Source: JANQPC01 sp039208375 (GTDB lineage Bacteria; Pseudomonadota; Alphaproteobacteria; Rhodobacterales; Rhodobacteraceae). From it: a stretch of 16,411 bases of DNA. Below, piece by piece: positions 1-6,160 of the stretch; the first letter of the stretch is position 1, and each line of letters begins with the position of its first letter. A model generated the notes under the pieces. That model made no database searches. It was not told the DNA's origin and saw only the letters and a list, made by a program, of their open reading frames with translations. The stretch spans positions 1-16,411 of the forward strand of contig JBCCRC010000071.1 in the NCBI GenBank assembly GCA_039208375.1. The letters run 5' to 3'. Both the position numbers and the translations under genes were made by a program.

Positions 1-1
1 G

Positions 2-151
2 CCGGATGACGGCGGTAAGGATGTTTTTGTTCATATTTCAGCAGTTGAACGCGCAGGTATGACCGGGCTGGCGGATAACCAGAAGGTCAGCCTCGAAATG
101 ATCGAGGGCCGCGATGGTCGGCAATCGGCTGGGGAGCTGAAGGCGCTATAG
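2..151 (+). CDS. Cold-shock domain protein (C-terminal part)
   Basis: The reading frame is open from the window edge to a TAG at 149-151 and gives 49 residues. It contains the RNP2-type motif DVFVHISAVERAG followed by MTGLADNQKVSLEMIEGRDGR-type sequence, which is the second half of the CspA-family OB fold. Members are about 68-70 aa, so roughly 20 N-terminal residues, including the RNP1 motif (KGFGFI type), lie outside the window. These proteins bind single-stranded RNA and act as RNA chaperones in the cytoplasm. The family call is secure; which paralogue it is, and whether it is cold-inducible, cannot be told because its promoter and 5' leader are missing. Confidence 0.93.
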   Translation, partial: PDDGGKDVFVHISAVERAGMTGLADNQKVSLEMIEGRDGRQSAGELKAL

Positions 152-190
152 GCGCCCAAATTTCAGACATGCCTCGAATTCCAGGCCTTG

Positions 191-216
191 CTGCGCTGCA
201 GCGCAGATACAGTATC
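191..216 (+). repeat. Perfect 16-nt palindrome plus adjacent 11-nt palindrome after csp
   Basis: Bases 191-206 (CTGCGCTGCAGCGCAG) are a perfect palindrome that can fold as a 6-bp stem with a TGCA loop. It is followed directly by GATACAGTATC (206-216), an odd-length palindrome. The position, 40 nt after the cold-shock stop codon, suits a transcript-ending hairpin, but there is no U-tract, so a protein-binding site is equally possible. Confidence 0.45.
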
Positions 217-245
217 TTAACCCTCGTACGGTAGCGAGTGTACTT

Positions 246-337
246 CGGGAGGTGACGGCCGCGTGTTTCGCGGGGCCATCCCTCCCGGGGGCTGGCCGTC
301 TACGCCCGCACCTCCTCCACCTATTTTTGGAGAAGGT
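246..337 (+). promoter_or_regulatory. Structured leader with Shine-Dalgarno hairpin
   Basis: Upstream of the 95-aa ORF, CGGGAGG (246-252) can pair with CCTCCCG (281-287), and GACGGCC (254-260) can pair with GGCCGTC (294-300). These two pairings cross, so they are either mutually exclusive or a pseudoknot. Inside them CCGCG/CGCGG (259-263/269-273) is a further small stem. Next, 310-319 pairs with 328-337 (9 of 10 positions, one C-A mismatch, 8-nt loop CCTATTTT), burying the Shine-Dalgarno GGAGAAGG (329-336), which lies 7 nt before the ATG at 344. This looks like a translation-control leader, for example a thermometer. The pairings are seen directly; the role is inference, and no folding calculation was done. 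Confidence 0.45.
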
Positions 338-343
338 ACGATC

Positions 344-631
344 ATGGGCGAATTCATAGCAATCCTGACCATCTACTACATGTGTGACAGCGTAGCCGGC
401 ACCCGGCCGCTGGCAGGCGACGAGTTGAACGCATGCTCGGCGGCCTACGAGGAGGTGAAGACCTACTTCATCGAAGAGTTTGAGCTGGCTCCGCACGGCT
501 CGCTGGAACGGTTTGAACAAAACCGGCAGGGCTATCTCGGCTTCAAGGCCTGGGAGGCAGAGAACGCCGAACTGGTATCAAAACTCCGGCACAACGCCGA
601 TGCAGAGGTCCGGCTGGGGGTGGCGTATTAG
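344..631 (+). CDS. Small protein of unknown function (95 aa)
   Basis: I do not recognise a domain. The ATG at 344 is chosen because a strong Shine-Dalgarno GGAGAAGG ends 7 nt before it; an earlier GTG at 263 would run through the hairpin region and has no comparable ribosome site. The N-terminus (MGEFIAILTIYYMC) is hydrophobic but lacks the positive charges of a signal peptide and is short for a membrane helix. The rest is acidic and looks mostly helical (ERFEQNRQGYLGFKAWEAENAELVSKL), with two cysteines at about residues 14 and 31. It follows the cold-shock gene on the same strand by 192 nt and converges with thyX, 45 nt away. It is probably a soluble or peripheral small protein; its function is unknown. 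Confidence 0.7.
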   Translation: MGEFIAILTIYYMCDSVAGTRPLAGDELNACSAAYEEVKTYFIEEFELAPHGSLERFEQNRQGYLGFKAWEAENAELVSKLRHNADAEVRLGVAY

Positions 632-676
632 GTCGCGTCGCTGCCGCACCGGTTGGCGTCCAACAGGAAGCGGCAG

Positions 677-1582
677 TCACTTCAATACCTCTTCAAACTC
701 CCGCCACTCTCGCTTGGATAGCCCCGACGTTTCCTGCGTGACCTCCTCTCCGGCCAGCATGCGGCGCAGGCAGTCCACCGCCGTGGCGCTGAGGTTGACG
801 CCGCCCACGCGGTAATCCTCGAACGCCTTGAAGGCGAGCGGCACCCAATCGCGCACCACGTTGCAGATCGCGTCGGCGTAAACGCGGATCTCGTATTGCG
901 CATGGGCGTCGGCGCGCAGGCGCAAAAAATGGAAGAGGTTGTGCAAGTCAACTTTCCAGTACCACTGGGTGTAAATGTTGGCGGGAAGGTTCATGCGCGC
1001 CAGCTCGCGGGCGAGGCCCTGCTGACCCTCTTGGCTGAGCATCGCCTCATAGTGATCGTAGGCGCGCGTGCTATCTGACTTGAGCATCTCCAGCACGCGC
1101 GCGGCTTCTTCGCCTTCCAGTATCGCGCCGCGCCCCTGGTTGTTTACCGTCGATTGGGCGGCAAGCGCCTCGGGGGCAGGAATGTAGAATTCCCGGTCGA
1201 GGATCGAATAGCGGGCCGAGTACTCGTTCACATTGGCCGTGCGGTGGCGGATCCATTGCCGCGCCACGAAAACCGGCAGCTTCACATGCAGCTTGATCTC
1301 GCACATCTCAAAGGGGGTTGAGTGCCAATGGCGCATGAGGTAGCGGATCAGGCCCTCGTCGTTCTGCACGTGTTTTGTGCCGGCCCCATAGCTGACGCGC
1401 GCAGCCTGCACGATGGCACTATCATCGCCCATGTAATCGATCACCCGGATAAAGCCATGATCCAGCACCTCGTGGGCCGTGTAGAGATGCGCCTCCATCC
1501 CTTCGGAAACGGCGCGGTGAGTGGGGCGCGTTTCGGCACGCTGGGCTTCGATTTCGGCGAACTGTTCGGCGCTAAGGGGCAT
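677..1582 (-). CDS. thyX: Flavin-dependent thymidylate synthase ThyX
   Basis: ThyX methylates dUMP to dTMP using methylenetetrahydrofolate, with FAD and NADPH as reductants, and replaces ThyA. The signature RHRTANVNEYS (residues about 112-122, RHRx7S) is intact and is followed by ARYS; the upstream segment MRHWHSTPFE and the folate/FAD-side sequences are typical of the proteobacterial form. At 301 aa it matches the longer alphaproteobacterial members. A TTG five codons upstream would also open the frame, but the ATG at 1582 has GAGGA 8 nt before it and gives the usual MPLS start. It is divergent from gloA and convergent with the 95-aa ORF. The call is secure. Confidence 0.96.
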   Translation of the reverse strand: MPLSAEQFAEIEAQRAETRPTHRAVSEGMEAHLYTAHEVLDHGFIRVIDYMGDDSAIVQAARVSYGAGTKHVQNDEGLIRYLMRHWHSTPFEMCEIKLHVKLPVFVARQWIRHRTANVNEYSARYSILDREFYIPAPEALAAQSTVNNQGRGAILEGEEAARVLEMLKSDSTRAYDHYEAMLSQEGQQGLARELARMNLPANIYTQWYWKVDLHNLFHFLRLRADAHAQYEIRVYADAICNVVRDWVPLAFKAFEDYRVGGVNLSATAVDCLRRMLAGEEVTQETSGLSKREWREFEEVLK

Positions 1583-1678
1583 CAGGCAGGTCCTCAAGAC
1601 GGAAGAGCGAGTCGCACCCTACCATATCTATGGGTGTGAACCAGCGGTATATACGAGATAGGGTGTTCCCAGCAGGGC

Positions 1679-1707
1679 TTGGACACAGAGCGCCCCCGGC
1701 CTACGGT
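1679..1707 (+). promoter_or_regulatory. Candidate sigma-70 promoter of gloA
   Basis: TTGGAC (1679-1684) and TACGGT (1702-1707) are separated by exactly 17 nt, and the implied start near 1714 leaves a leader of about 22 nt before the gloA ATG at 1736. The -10 match is weak, so this is a suggestion. The wider divergent region also has CACCCTA (1615-1621) facing TAGGGTG (1659-1665). Confidence 0.3.
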
Positions 1708-1735
1708 AAGGCTAACTCAGACTAGGGAGAGGCCC

Positions 1736-2164
1736 ATGGGCATTGAATACCTTCACACGATGGTGCGGGTGAAAGACCTCGACGAAAGCATCGCCTTCTA
1801 CAAGCTTCTAGGGCTGGAAGAGCGGCGGCGCGTGGATAATGAAAAGGGCCGTTTCACGCTTGTGTTCCTTTGCCCGCCGGGTCAGGCAAATGCGGATGTA
1901 GAGCTGACCTTTAACTGGGATGGCGATGATGCGCTGCCCTCTGACAGCCGACATTTTGGCCATCTCGCTTACCGCGTCGACGATATCTACGCCGCCTGCC
2001 AGCATCTGATGGACAACGGCGTGACGATCAATCGACCGCCGCGCGATGGGCATATGGCCTTCGTGCGCTCACCCGATAACGTATCTGTCGAGTTACTCCA
2101 ACGGGGAGATAACCTACCGCCGCAGGAACCTTGGGCGAGCATGGAGAACACCGGCCATTGGTAA
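1736..2164 (+). CDS. gloA: Lactoylglutathione lyase (glyoxalase I)
   Basis: Glyoxalase I isomerises the hemithioacetal of methylglyoxal and glutathione to S-lactoylglutathione, the first step of methylglyoxal detoxification in the cytoplasm. The protein is 142 aa, the length of single-domain bacterial GloA. All four metal ligands can be placed: His7 (LHTMVRV), Glu56 (VELTFNW), His76 (HFGHLAYRV) and Glu119 (VELLQRG). The RV-DL-SI-FY opening of the VOC fold is clear. The ATG at 1736 is preceded by AGGGAGAGG; the upstream TTG at 1679 would add 19 unrelated residues. It is divergent from thyX and its last codons overlap the start of the DUF1194 gene. The Ni/Co form is likely for this short type. 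Confidence 0.93.
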   Translation: MGIEYLHTMVRVKDLDESIAFYKLLGLEERRRVDNEKGRFTLVFLCPPGQANADVELTFNWDGDDALPSDSRHFGHLAYRVDDIYAACQHLMDNGVTINRPPRDGHMAFVRSPDNVSVELLQRGDNLPPQEPWASMENTGHW

Positions 2165-2892
2165 GGGCGACGCTCGCTGTTTTTGCCACGCTCTGGGCAG
2201 GTGCCGCAGAGGCGGCGTGCCGGCTTGCCCTGCTTCTGGCGCTTGATGTGTCGGGCTCGGTGGACGAGGCCGAGTATGTGCTGCAGCTTGCCGGCGTGGC
2301 GCAGGCGCTGGAAGATTCTGAGGTGCGCCATGCCCTGATGGCGCTTCCCGCGGCGCCCGTTTCTCTTGCGGTGTTCGAATGGTCGTCTGCCGGTTACCAA
2401 CGGGAAGTGCTTGGGTGGACGTCACTTTCGGAAGAGGCAGACATCTTTGCCGTCGCCGCGCATCTGCGTGGCTGGCGCAGGGCCGTCGCGCCGGAAGCAA
2501 CAGGTATCGGCGCCGCGCTGCGCCATGCCGCAGATGTATTCAACGCTGGGCCAATCTGCTGGCGCAAAACGCTCGACGTCTCAGGCGACGGCAAGAACAA
2601 TGACTGGCCCCTGCCACGCGACATCTATGCCGATGGGCTTTTGGCGGGGGTGACGGTGAACGGCCTGATCGTCGGGCAAGAATGGCTCCGTGGTGGGGAT
2701 GAGCGGATGCTTGGTGTAGCGGAGCTTTCGGCCTACTACCGCGCCAATGTAATTCGCGGGCCGGGCGCATTTGTCGAGGTAGCGATTGGCTATGACGACT
2801 TTGCGAACGCAATGACGCGCAAGCTCCTGCGTGAGGTCAGCGCGCCGGAGCTTGGCGGCGACGCACCGTTGCGCCGCCTTGCCGAACGTTAA
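2158..2892 (+). CDS. Exported DUF1194 (von Willebrand A-like) protein
   Basis: The frame encodes about 244 aa of a DUF1194 protein, a family with a von Willebrand factor A fold and no assigned reaction. A signal peptide (MVRATLAVFATLWAGAAEA) is followed at once by the first strand and the metal-site motif DVSGSVD (residues 30-36). Later segments fit the fold: LAVFEWSS, GTGIG-like ATGIGAALRHAADVF, and LDVSGDGKNND. The start is uncertain: TTG at 2158 overlaps the gloA stop and gives a clean signal peptide, while TTG at 2131 would add nine residues. No ATG fits before the DVSGS motif. Overlap with gloA suggests translational coupling. Likely periplasmic; probable binding or assembly role, function unknown. 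Confidence 0.85.
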   Translation: MVRATLAVFATLWAGAAEAACRLALLLALDVSGSVDEAEYVLQLAGVAQALEDSEVRHALMALPAAPVSLAVFEWSSAGYQREVLGWTSLSEEADIFAVAAHLRGWRRAVAPEATGIGAALRHAADVFNAGPICWRKTLDVSGDGKNNDWPLPRDIYADGLLAGVTVNGLIVGQEWLRGGDERMLGVAELSAYYRANVIRGPGAFVEVAIGYDDFANAMTRKLLREVSAPELGGDAPLRRLAER

Positions 2893-2915
2893 CCAACGGA
2901 ACGTGGTTCCACAGT

Positions 2916-2942
2916 GGCGCGCCTATCCATAGGCCCAGCGCC
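2916..2942. terminator. Hairpin between convergent genes
   Basis: GGCGC-GCCTA (2916-2925) pairs with TAGGC (2930-2934) and, after a 3-nt bulge, GCGCC (2938-2942), giving about 10 bp with a TCCA loop. Just before it is GGAACGTGGTTCC (2898-2910). It lies between the ends of the DUF1194 and MarR genes and could serve both, but neither strand shows a U-tract. Confidence 0.35.
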
Positions 2943-2969
2943 GGCGGTGCTGCGGAGGGCGCCAGAACT

Positions 2970-3470
2970 CTAGTAGATATAGCGGATCTGATCCGTCCAA
3001 AACCGCTCTAAGCCTTGAAGGTGAGTGTTCACTGCCCGTAGCTCATGTTCACCAAGGCGGCCGGCATGTGAAAGCCCGCTAGCCTGCCGTTCAAACAGCG
3101 CAAGCACCACGTCATGGATATCACGCCCCTTCTCTGTCAACCGCACGCGCACCGAGCGGCGATCGATTTCACATCGCTGGTGGTGCATGAAGCCCTGCTC
3201 GACAAGTTTCTTGAGATTGTAGGAAACGTTTGAACCCTGGTAGTAGCCGCGGGATTTCAGCTCACCTGCCGTGACTTCGTGATCCCCGATATTGAACAGC
3301 AGCAGCGCCTGCACCGCGTTGATTTCAAGGATGCCCAATCGCTCAAATTCATCCTTGATGACGTCAAGCAACATGCGGTGAAGCCGCTCGACGAGCGCGA
3401 GGCTTTCCAGATACCCGCCCAGAAATTCCGCCGCCTCGGTCTTGCTGACGATTGGATCCTGCGCACCCAT
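2970..3470 (-). CDS. MarR-family regulator, LdtR-like
   Basis: This 166-aa protein has the MarR winged helix-turn-helix: a dimerisation helix (ERLHRMLLDVIKDEFERLG), the recognition region GELKSRGYYQGSNVSYNLKKLVEQGFM, and the wing CEIDRRSVRVRLTEKG. The GYYQGSNVSYNLKKL segment is very like LdtR of Rhizobiales and Liberibacter and related Rhodobacterales proteins; LdtR is linked to an L,D-transpeptidase and stress tolerance, but no such gene is visible here, so the target is unknown. The ATG at 3470 has GGAG 8 nt upstream. The gene is alone on its transcript; an AT-rich patch at about 3512-3552 probably holds its promoter. The 259-nt space upstream to sdhE shows no other gene. Confidence 0.85.
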   Translation of the reverse strand: MGAQDPIVSKTEAAEFLGGYLESLALVERLHRMLLDVIKDEFERLGILEINAVQALLLFNIGDHEVTAGELKSRGYYQGSNVSYNLKKLVEQGFMHHQRCEIDRRSVRVRLTEKGRDIHDVVLALFERQASGLSHAGRLGEHELRAVNTHLQGLERFWTDQIRYIY

Positions 3471-3729
3471 GTGCTGCTCCGCCTTGTGCCATTGGCAGAG
3501 AGGTTTCGGCTAAAACTCCCAATATTCTGTTAAAATACGCGCAAGTACAATTTCGCCGGGTGGCGTTCAACGCCCCAGCGCACGCGTACAGTCGGAACTC
3601 GAAGCAGGTTATCGTACTCCATTAACGGCGTTCATCCGATGCAATGCTCGTGGGATGGCTATCTTGAGTGGCGGCCGATCGTTCCGTGACGGCGCGCACA
3701 AGAAACGACGATGGAGGATGGCTAGGCGG

Positions 3730-3987
3730 CTATACCTTCTCTGTCTCCCGCGCGATCCGCGCGATTAGAGGAGATAGATGTTCCGGCGCTGCAGCCTGGC
3801 CGCTGACCCATTGATAGAGATCGTGATCGTTCTCGCTGAGAAGCGCCTCGTAAAGATCAAGAGTGTCTTCATCTGCAAACGCGAGATGCGCGTCGCTCCA
3901 CCCGCCCAGGATCAGATCCATCTCCTTGATCCCGCGGCGCCACGACCGGATGCGCAGTTTCTTCAGGCGATCCTTGTGCGCGCTCAA
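3730..3987 (-). CDS. sdhE: Succinate dehydrogenase flavinylation factor SdhE (DUF339)
   Basis: SdhE (Sdh5/SDHAF2 in eukaryotes) helps attach FAD covalently to the flavoprotein subunit SdhA of complex II. The 85-aa length is typical and the diagnostic RGxxE motif is present as RRGIKE (residues 17-22), followed by MDLILGGW and the conserved tail region DLYEALL-DLYQWVSG. The start is a TTG that overlaps the stop of the upstream HTH gene as TTGA, with GGGAG 8 nt before it; the first internal ATG (residue 23) would delete the active motif, so TTG is preferred. No sdhABCD genes are in the window. It is the second gene of a two-gene unit. The family call is strong. Confidence 0.93.
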   Translation of the reverse strand: MSAHKDRLKKLRIRSWRRGIKEMDLILGGWSDAHLAFADEDTLDLYEALLSENDHDLYQWVSGQAAAPEHLSPLIARIARETEKV

Positions 3988-4388
3988 GCGCCCGTCTCCC
4001 GCATGGCCGCCTGTAGACGTTTCTCAATAACTCCAAGCCGCTCGGCAGAGGCCACCATCTGGCTTTTGACGAGCCGCAATTCAGTGAGCAGCGTCGAAAC
4101 CTCTGCTGCCATCTCCGGCCCCTCGGCCGGCGCGGCCACACCTTCGCCCTCGCCCGTGAGAAGCCAGCGGAACGAGACGTTTAAGACTCCGGCGAGCATC
4201 TGAAGCTTGTTGGCACGAGGTTCGGAAAGATCCTGCTCCCAAGCCCGCACGGTTTTCAGCTTAATGCCAAGGCGGTGCGCAAGTTCGTCCTCGCTCATCC
4301 CCAGCGCTTCACGGGCGGCGGCAACGCGATCTCCGAAGGTGGCCGCCTCTTCAGAATACCAGCCATGCTCTTCCTGGGCGCTGTCCAT
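3984..4388 (-). CDS. XRE-type HTH DNA-binding protein
   Basis: The protein is 134 aa. Residues about 17-76 form a Cro/C1-type helix-turn-helix (FGDRVAAAREALGMSEDELA, then KLKTVRAWEQDLSEPRANKL, then LAGVLNVSFRWLLTGEG). Residues about 92-131 are rich in heptad-like hydrophobics and charges and probably form a coiled coil. No enzyme or sensor domain is present. The ATG at 4388 has AGGAG 5 nt before it; the longer open frame up to 4523 would overlap the divergent aminotransferase and lacks support. Its stop overlaps the sdhE start, so the two are made together. A palindrome-rich divergent region lies just upstream, suggesting autoregulation. Targets are unknown. Confidence 0.85.
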   Translation of the reverse strand: MDSAQEEHGWYSEEAATFGDRVAAAREALGMSEDELAHRLGIKLKTVRAWEQDLSEPRANKLQMLAGVLNVSFRWLLTGEGEGVAAPAEGPEMAAEVSTLLTELRLVKSQMVASAERLGVIEKRLQAAMRETGA

Positions 4389-4410
4389 GACTACTCCTGC
4401 GTCGGAAATC

Positions 4411-4441
4411 TGGTTGAACGGAATTGGGCCCAACCATATGG
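4411..4441. promoter_or_regulatory. Nested palindromes in divergent promoter (possible operator)
   Basis: In the 86-nt gap between the HTH gene and the aminotransferase, TGGTTG (4411-4416) faces CAACCA (4431-4436) across 14 nt. Within this is the perfect palindrome TTGGGCCCAA (4424-4433), and overlapping its right arm is CCATATGG (4434-4441). Such nesting beside an XRE gene suits an operator for that protein. The repeats are seen; binding is inferred. Confidence 0.35.
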
Positions 4442-4474
4442 CTTGATGCACGGCTTTCGCAACCGGAGACGACC

Positions 4475-5677
4475 TTGCCCTTTCTTTCTGCGACACTCGA
4501 TCGAGTTGCCCCATCTCCGACAATTGCGATGACGGGACGGGTGGCGGAATTGCGTCGTGCGGGGCGCGACATCATCGGGCTTAGCGCCGGAGAGCCTGAC
4601 TTCGACACGCCAGACCACGTGCGCGAGGCCGCCAAGCGGGCAATCGATGCAGGCCATACGCGATACACGGTGGTTGACGGGATACCAGAGCTGAAAGAGG
4701 CAATCTGCGCAAAGTTCGCACGTGAAAACGGGCTGGAGTACACGCCCGATCAGGTGACGGCCGGAACGGGCGGCAAGCAGGTGGTCTTCAACGCGCTGAT
4801 GGCCACACTGAACCCCGGCGATGAAGTAGTGATCCCGGCACCCTACTGGGTTAGCTACCCCGACATGGTCAAACTCTGTGGCGGCGTTCCTGTGATCCTT
4901 CCGGCTCCACAAACGGATGGCTTCCGGATCAGCGCCGCAGCGCTCGAAGCAGCGATCACGCCAAAGACAAAATGGCTGATGCTCAACTCCCCCTCGAACC
5001 CAACCGGCGCGGTTTACTCGGCCGAAGCACTTGCCGATCTCGCAGACGTGCTTCGGCAGCATCCGCATGTATGGGTGCTGACCGACGACATCTATGAGCA
5101 CATCCTCTTTGGAGAGGCGCCCTTTGCCACCATGGCAGCCGTCGCGCCAGACCTTAAGGAGCGCGTGCTTACGATGAATGGCGTGAGCAAGGCTTACGCG
5201 ATGACGGGGTGGCGGCTTGGCTATGCCGCAGGCCCCGCCCCACTGATCGCAGCGATGCGGAAGATCCAATCGCAATCCACCTCGAACCCGTCATCTGTAA
5301 GCCAATGGGCGGCGGTTGCCGCGCTGACGGGCCCGCAAGACATTCTCGCAACGCAACGGGCCGCCTTTCTGCGGCGGCGTAATCTCGTTGTGTCCGCGCT
5401 GAACGCGGCCGAGGGCGTTTCATGCGCAGAGCCAGAGGGTGCGTTCTATGTATACCCCTCAATTGAGGGCTGCGTTGGCAAAACCAGCCCCGGCGGGCGA
5501 TTGATCGATACGGATGAAGCGTTTTCTATGGCGCTTCTCGACGAGGCGGATGTTGCTCTTGTGTTCGGGGCGGCCTTCGGGCTTTCGCCCCATATCCGCC
5601 TGAGCTACGCCAGCGCAGACGCACTTCTGGCAGAGGCCTGCGCGCGCATACAATCCTTCTGCGCCGGACTGACCTGA
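4475..5677 (+). CDS. Class I PLP aminotransferase (aspartate/prephenate type)
   Basis: The protein is 400 aa, the usual length of the bacterial AspB / aspartate-prephenate aminotransferase subgroup (fold type I). Recognisable parts are the opening FLSATLDRVAPSPTIAMT, the substrate segment SAGEPDFDTP (about 38-46), NSPSNPTG (171-178), TDDIYEH (203-209) and the cofactor lysine Lys239 in VSKAYAMTGWRLGY. It most likely transfers the amino group between aspartate and 2-oxoglutarate, possibly also acting on prephenate; the sequence alone does not settle which. The TTG at 4475 is chosen because GGAGAC lies just upstream and it gives the standard N-terminus; an ATG at 4424 would add 17 unrelated residues. 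A 133-aa gene starts 2 nt after the stop. Confidence 0.92.
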   Translation: MPFLSATLDRVAPSPTIAMTGRVAELRRAGRDIIGLSAGEPDFDTPDHVREAAKRAIDAGHTRYTVVDGIPELKEAICAKFARENGLEYTPDQVTAGTGGKQVVFNALMATLNPGDEVVIPAPYWVSYPDMVKLCGGVPVILPAPQTDGFRISAAALEAAITPKTKWLMLNSPSNPTGAVYSAEALADLADVLRQHPHVWVLTDDIYEHILFGEAPFATMAAVAPDLKERVLTMNGVSKAYAMTGWRLGYAAGPAPLIAAMRKIQSQSTSNPSSVSQWAAVAALTGPQDILATQRAAFLRRRNLVVSALNAAEGVSCAEPEGAFYVYPSIEGCVGKTSPGGRLIDTDEAFSMALLDEADVALVFGAAFGLSPHIRLSYASADALLAEACARIQSFCAGLT

Positions 5678-5679
5678 CC

Positions 5680-6081
5680 ATGGCCGCAACTGAACTTCCT
5701 AAGTTCTACTTCCGGATTCGCGAGAATGGCGCCGCTGTGTTCCGCGTTGACACCGAAAACCGAGAGCGGCGGTTGGAGCTGGAGCAGATCGCCGTCGTCA
5801 ACGTCAGGCGCGGCGACTACAAAGCGCATGGCGATCGCACCCTTTCGGCAGAAGAAACGGCGGCGATTGAGGATTGGCTAAACCGGCGGCGGGACGTTCT
5901 GAACACGCGAGAGATCGAGGATATTCATCGCACGATCGATCATCTCAACCTGACCGCCCATTGGGCGCAGTCGCGCGCCTCCGACGCGGCGTTGGAAGAG
6001 ATCACCGATTCGCTTCTGCTTGCGATGCACGATCTGCGCAGTGTGCTCGTGCGCAAGAAGGCGGATCGGTTGGATCGCTGA
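5680..6081 (+). CDS. Protein of unknown function (133 aa)
   Basis: I recognise no named domain, although the opening (PKFYFRIRENGAAVFRVDTENRERR) resembles uncharacterised proteins common in Rhodobacterales. The N-terminal third looks like beta strands (FYFRIRE, AAVFRVD, LELEQIAVVNVR); the rest is helical and charged, with a long amphipathic region from about residue 58 to the end. There is no signal peptide and no membrane segment. The ATG at 5680 follows the aminotransferase stop by 2 nt and has only a weak ribosome site, so it is probably translated by coupling. The coding is credible from position, codon use and length; the role is unknown. Confidence 0.75.
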   Translation: MAATELPKFYFRIRENGAAVFRVDTENRERRLELEQIAVVNVRRGDYKAHGDRTLSAEETAAIEDWLNRRRDVLNTREIEDIHRTIDHLNLTAHWAQSRASDAALEEITDSLLLAMHDLRSVLVRKKADRLDR

Positions 6082-6160
6082 TCGCACGCCCGTGAAAATC
6101 GGGTGAAGATAACGCCCATTTCTTCACGCCATCGAGAGCGAAATCGCAACGATTGTAATT

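Noticed and set aside
146..520. 124-aa minus-strand frame across the structured leader
   Set aside because: It has no ribosome site or recognisable domain and overlaps both the leader and the better supported 95-aa gene.
3471..3729. Hidden gene in the marR-sdhE gap
   Set aside because: No frame of useful length with a ribosome site was seen; the gap holds the probable marR promoter and otherwise nothing I can support.
3984..4523. Longer form of the HTH protein
   Set aside because: The extra N-terminal residues overlap the divergent aminotransferase and its promoter; the ATG at 4388 has a strong ribosome site.
4391..5275. 294-aa open frame on the minus strand
   Set aside because: It is antisense to the aminotransferase and has biased, low-order composition without motifs.
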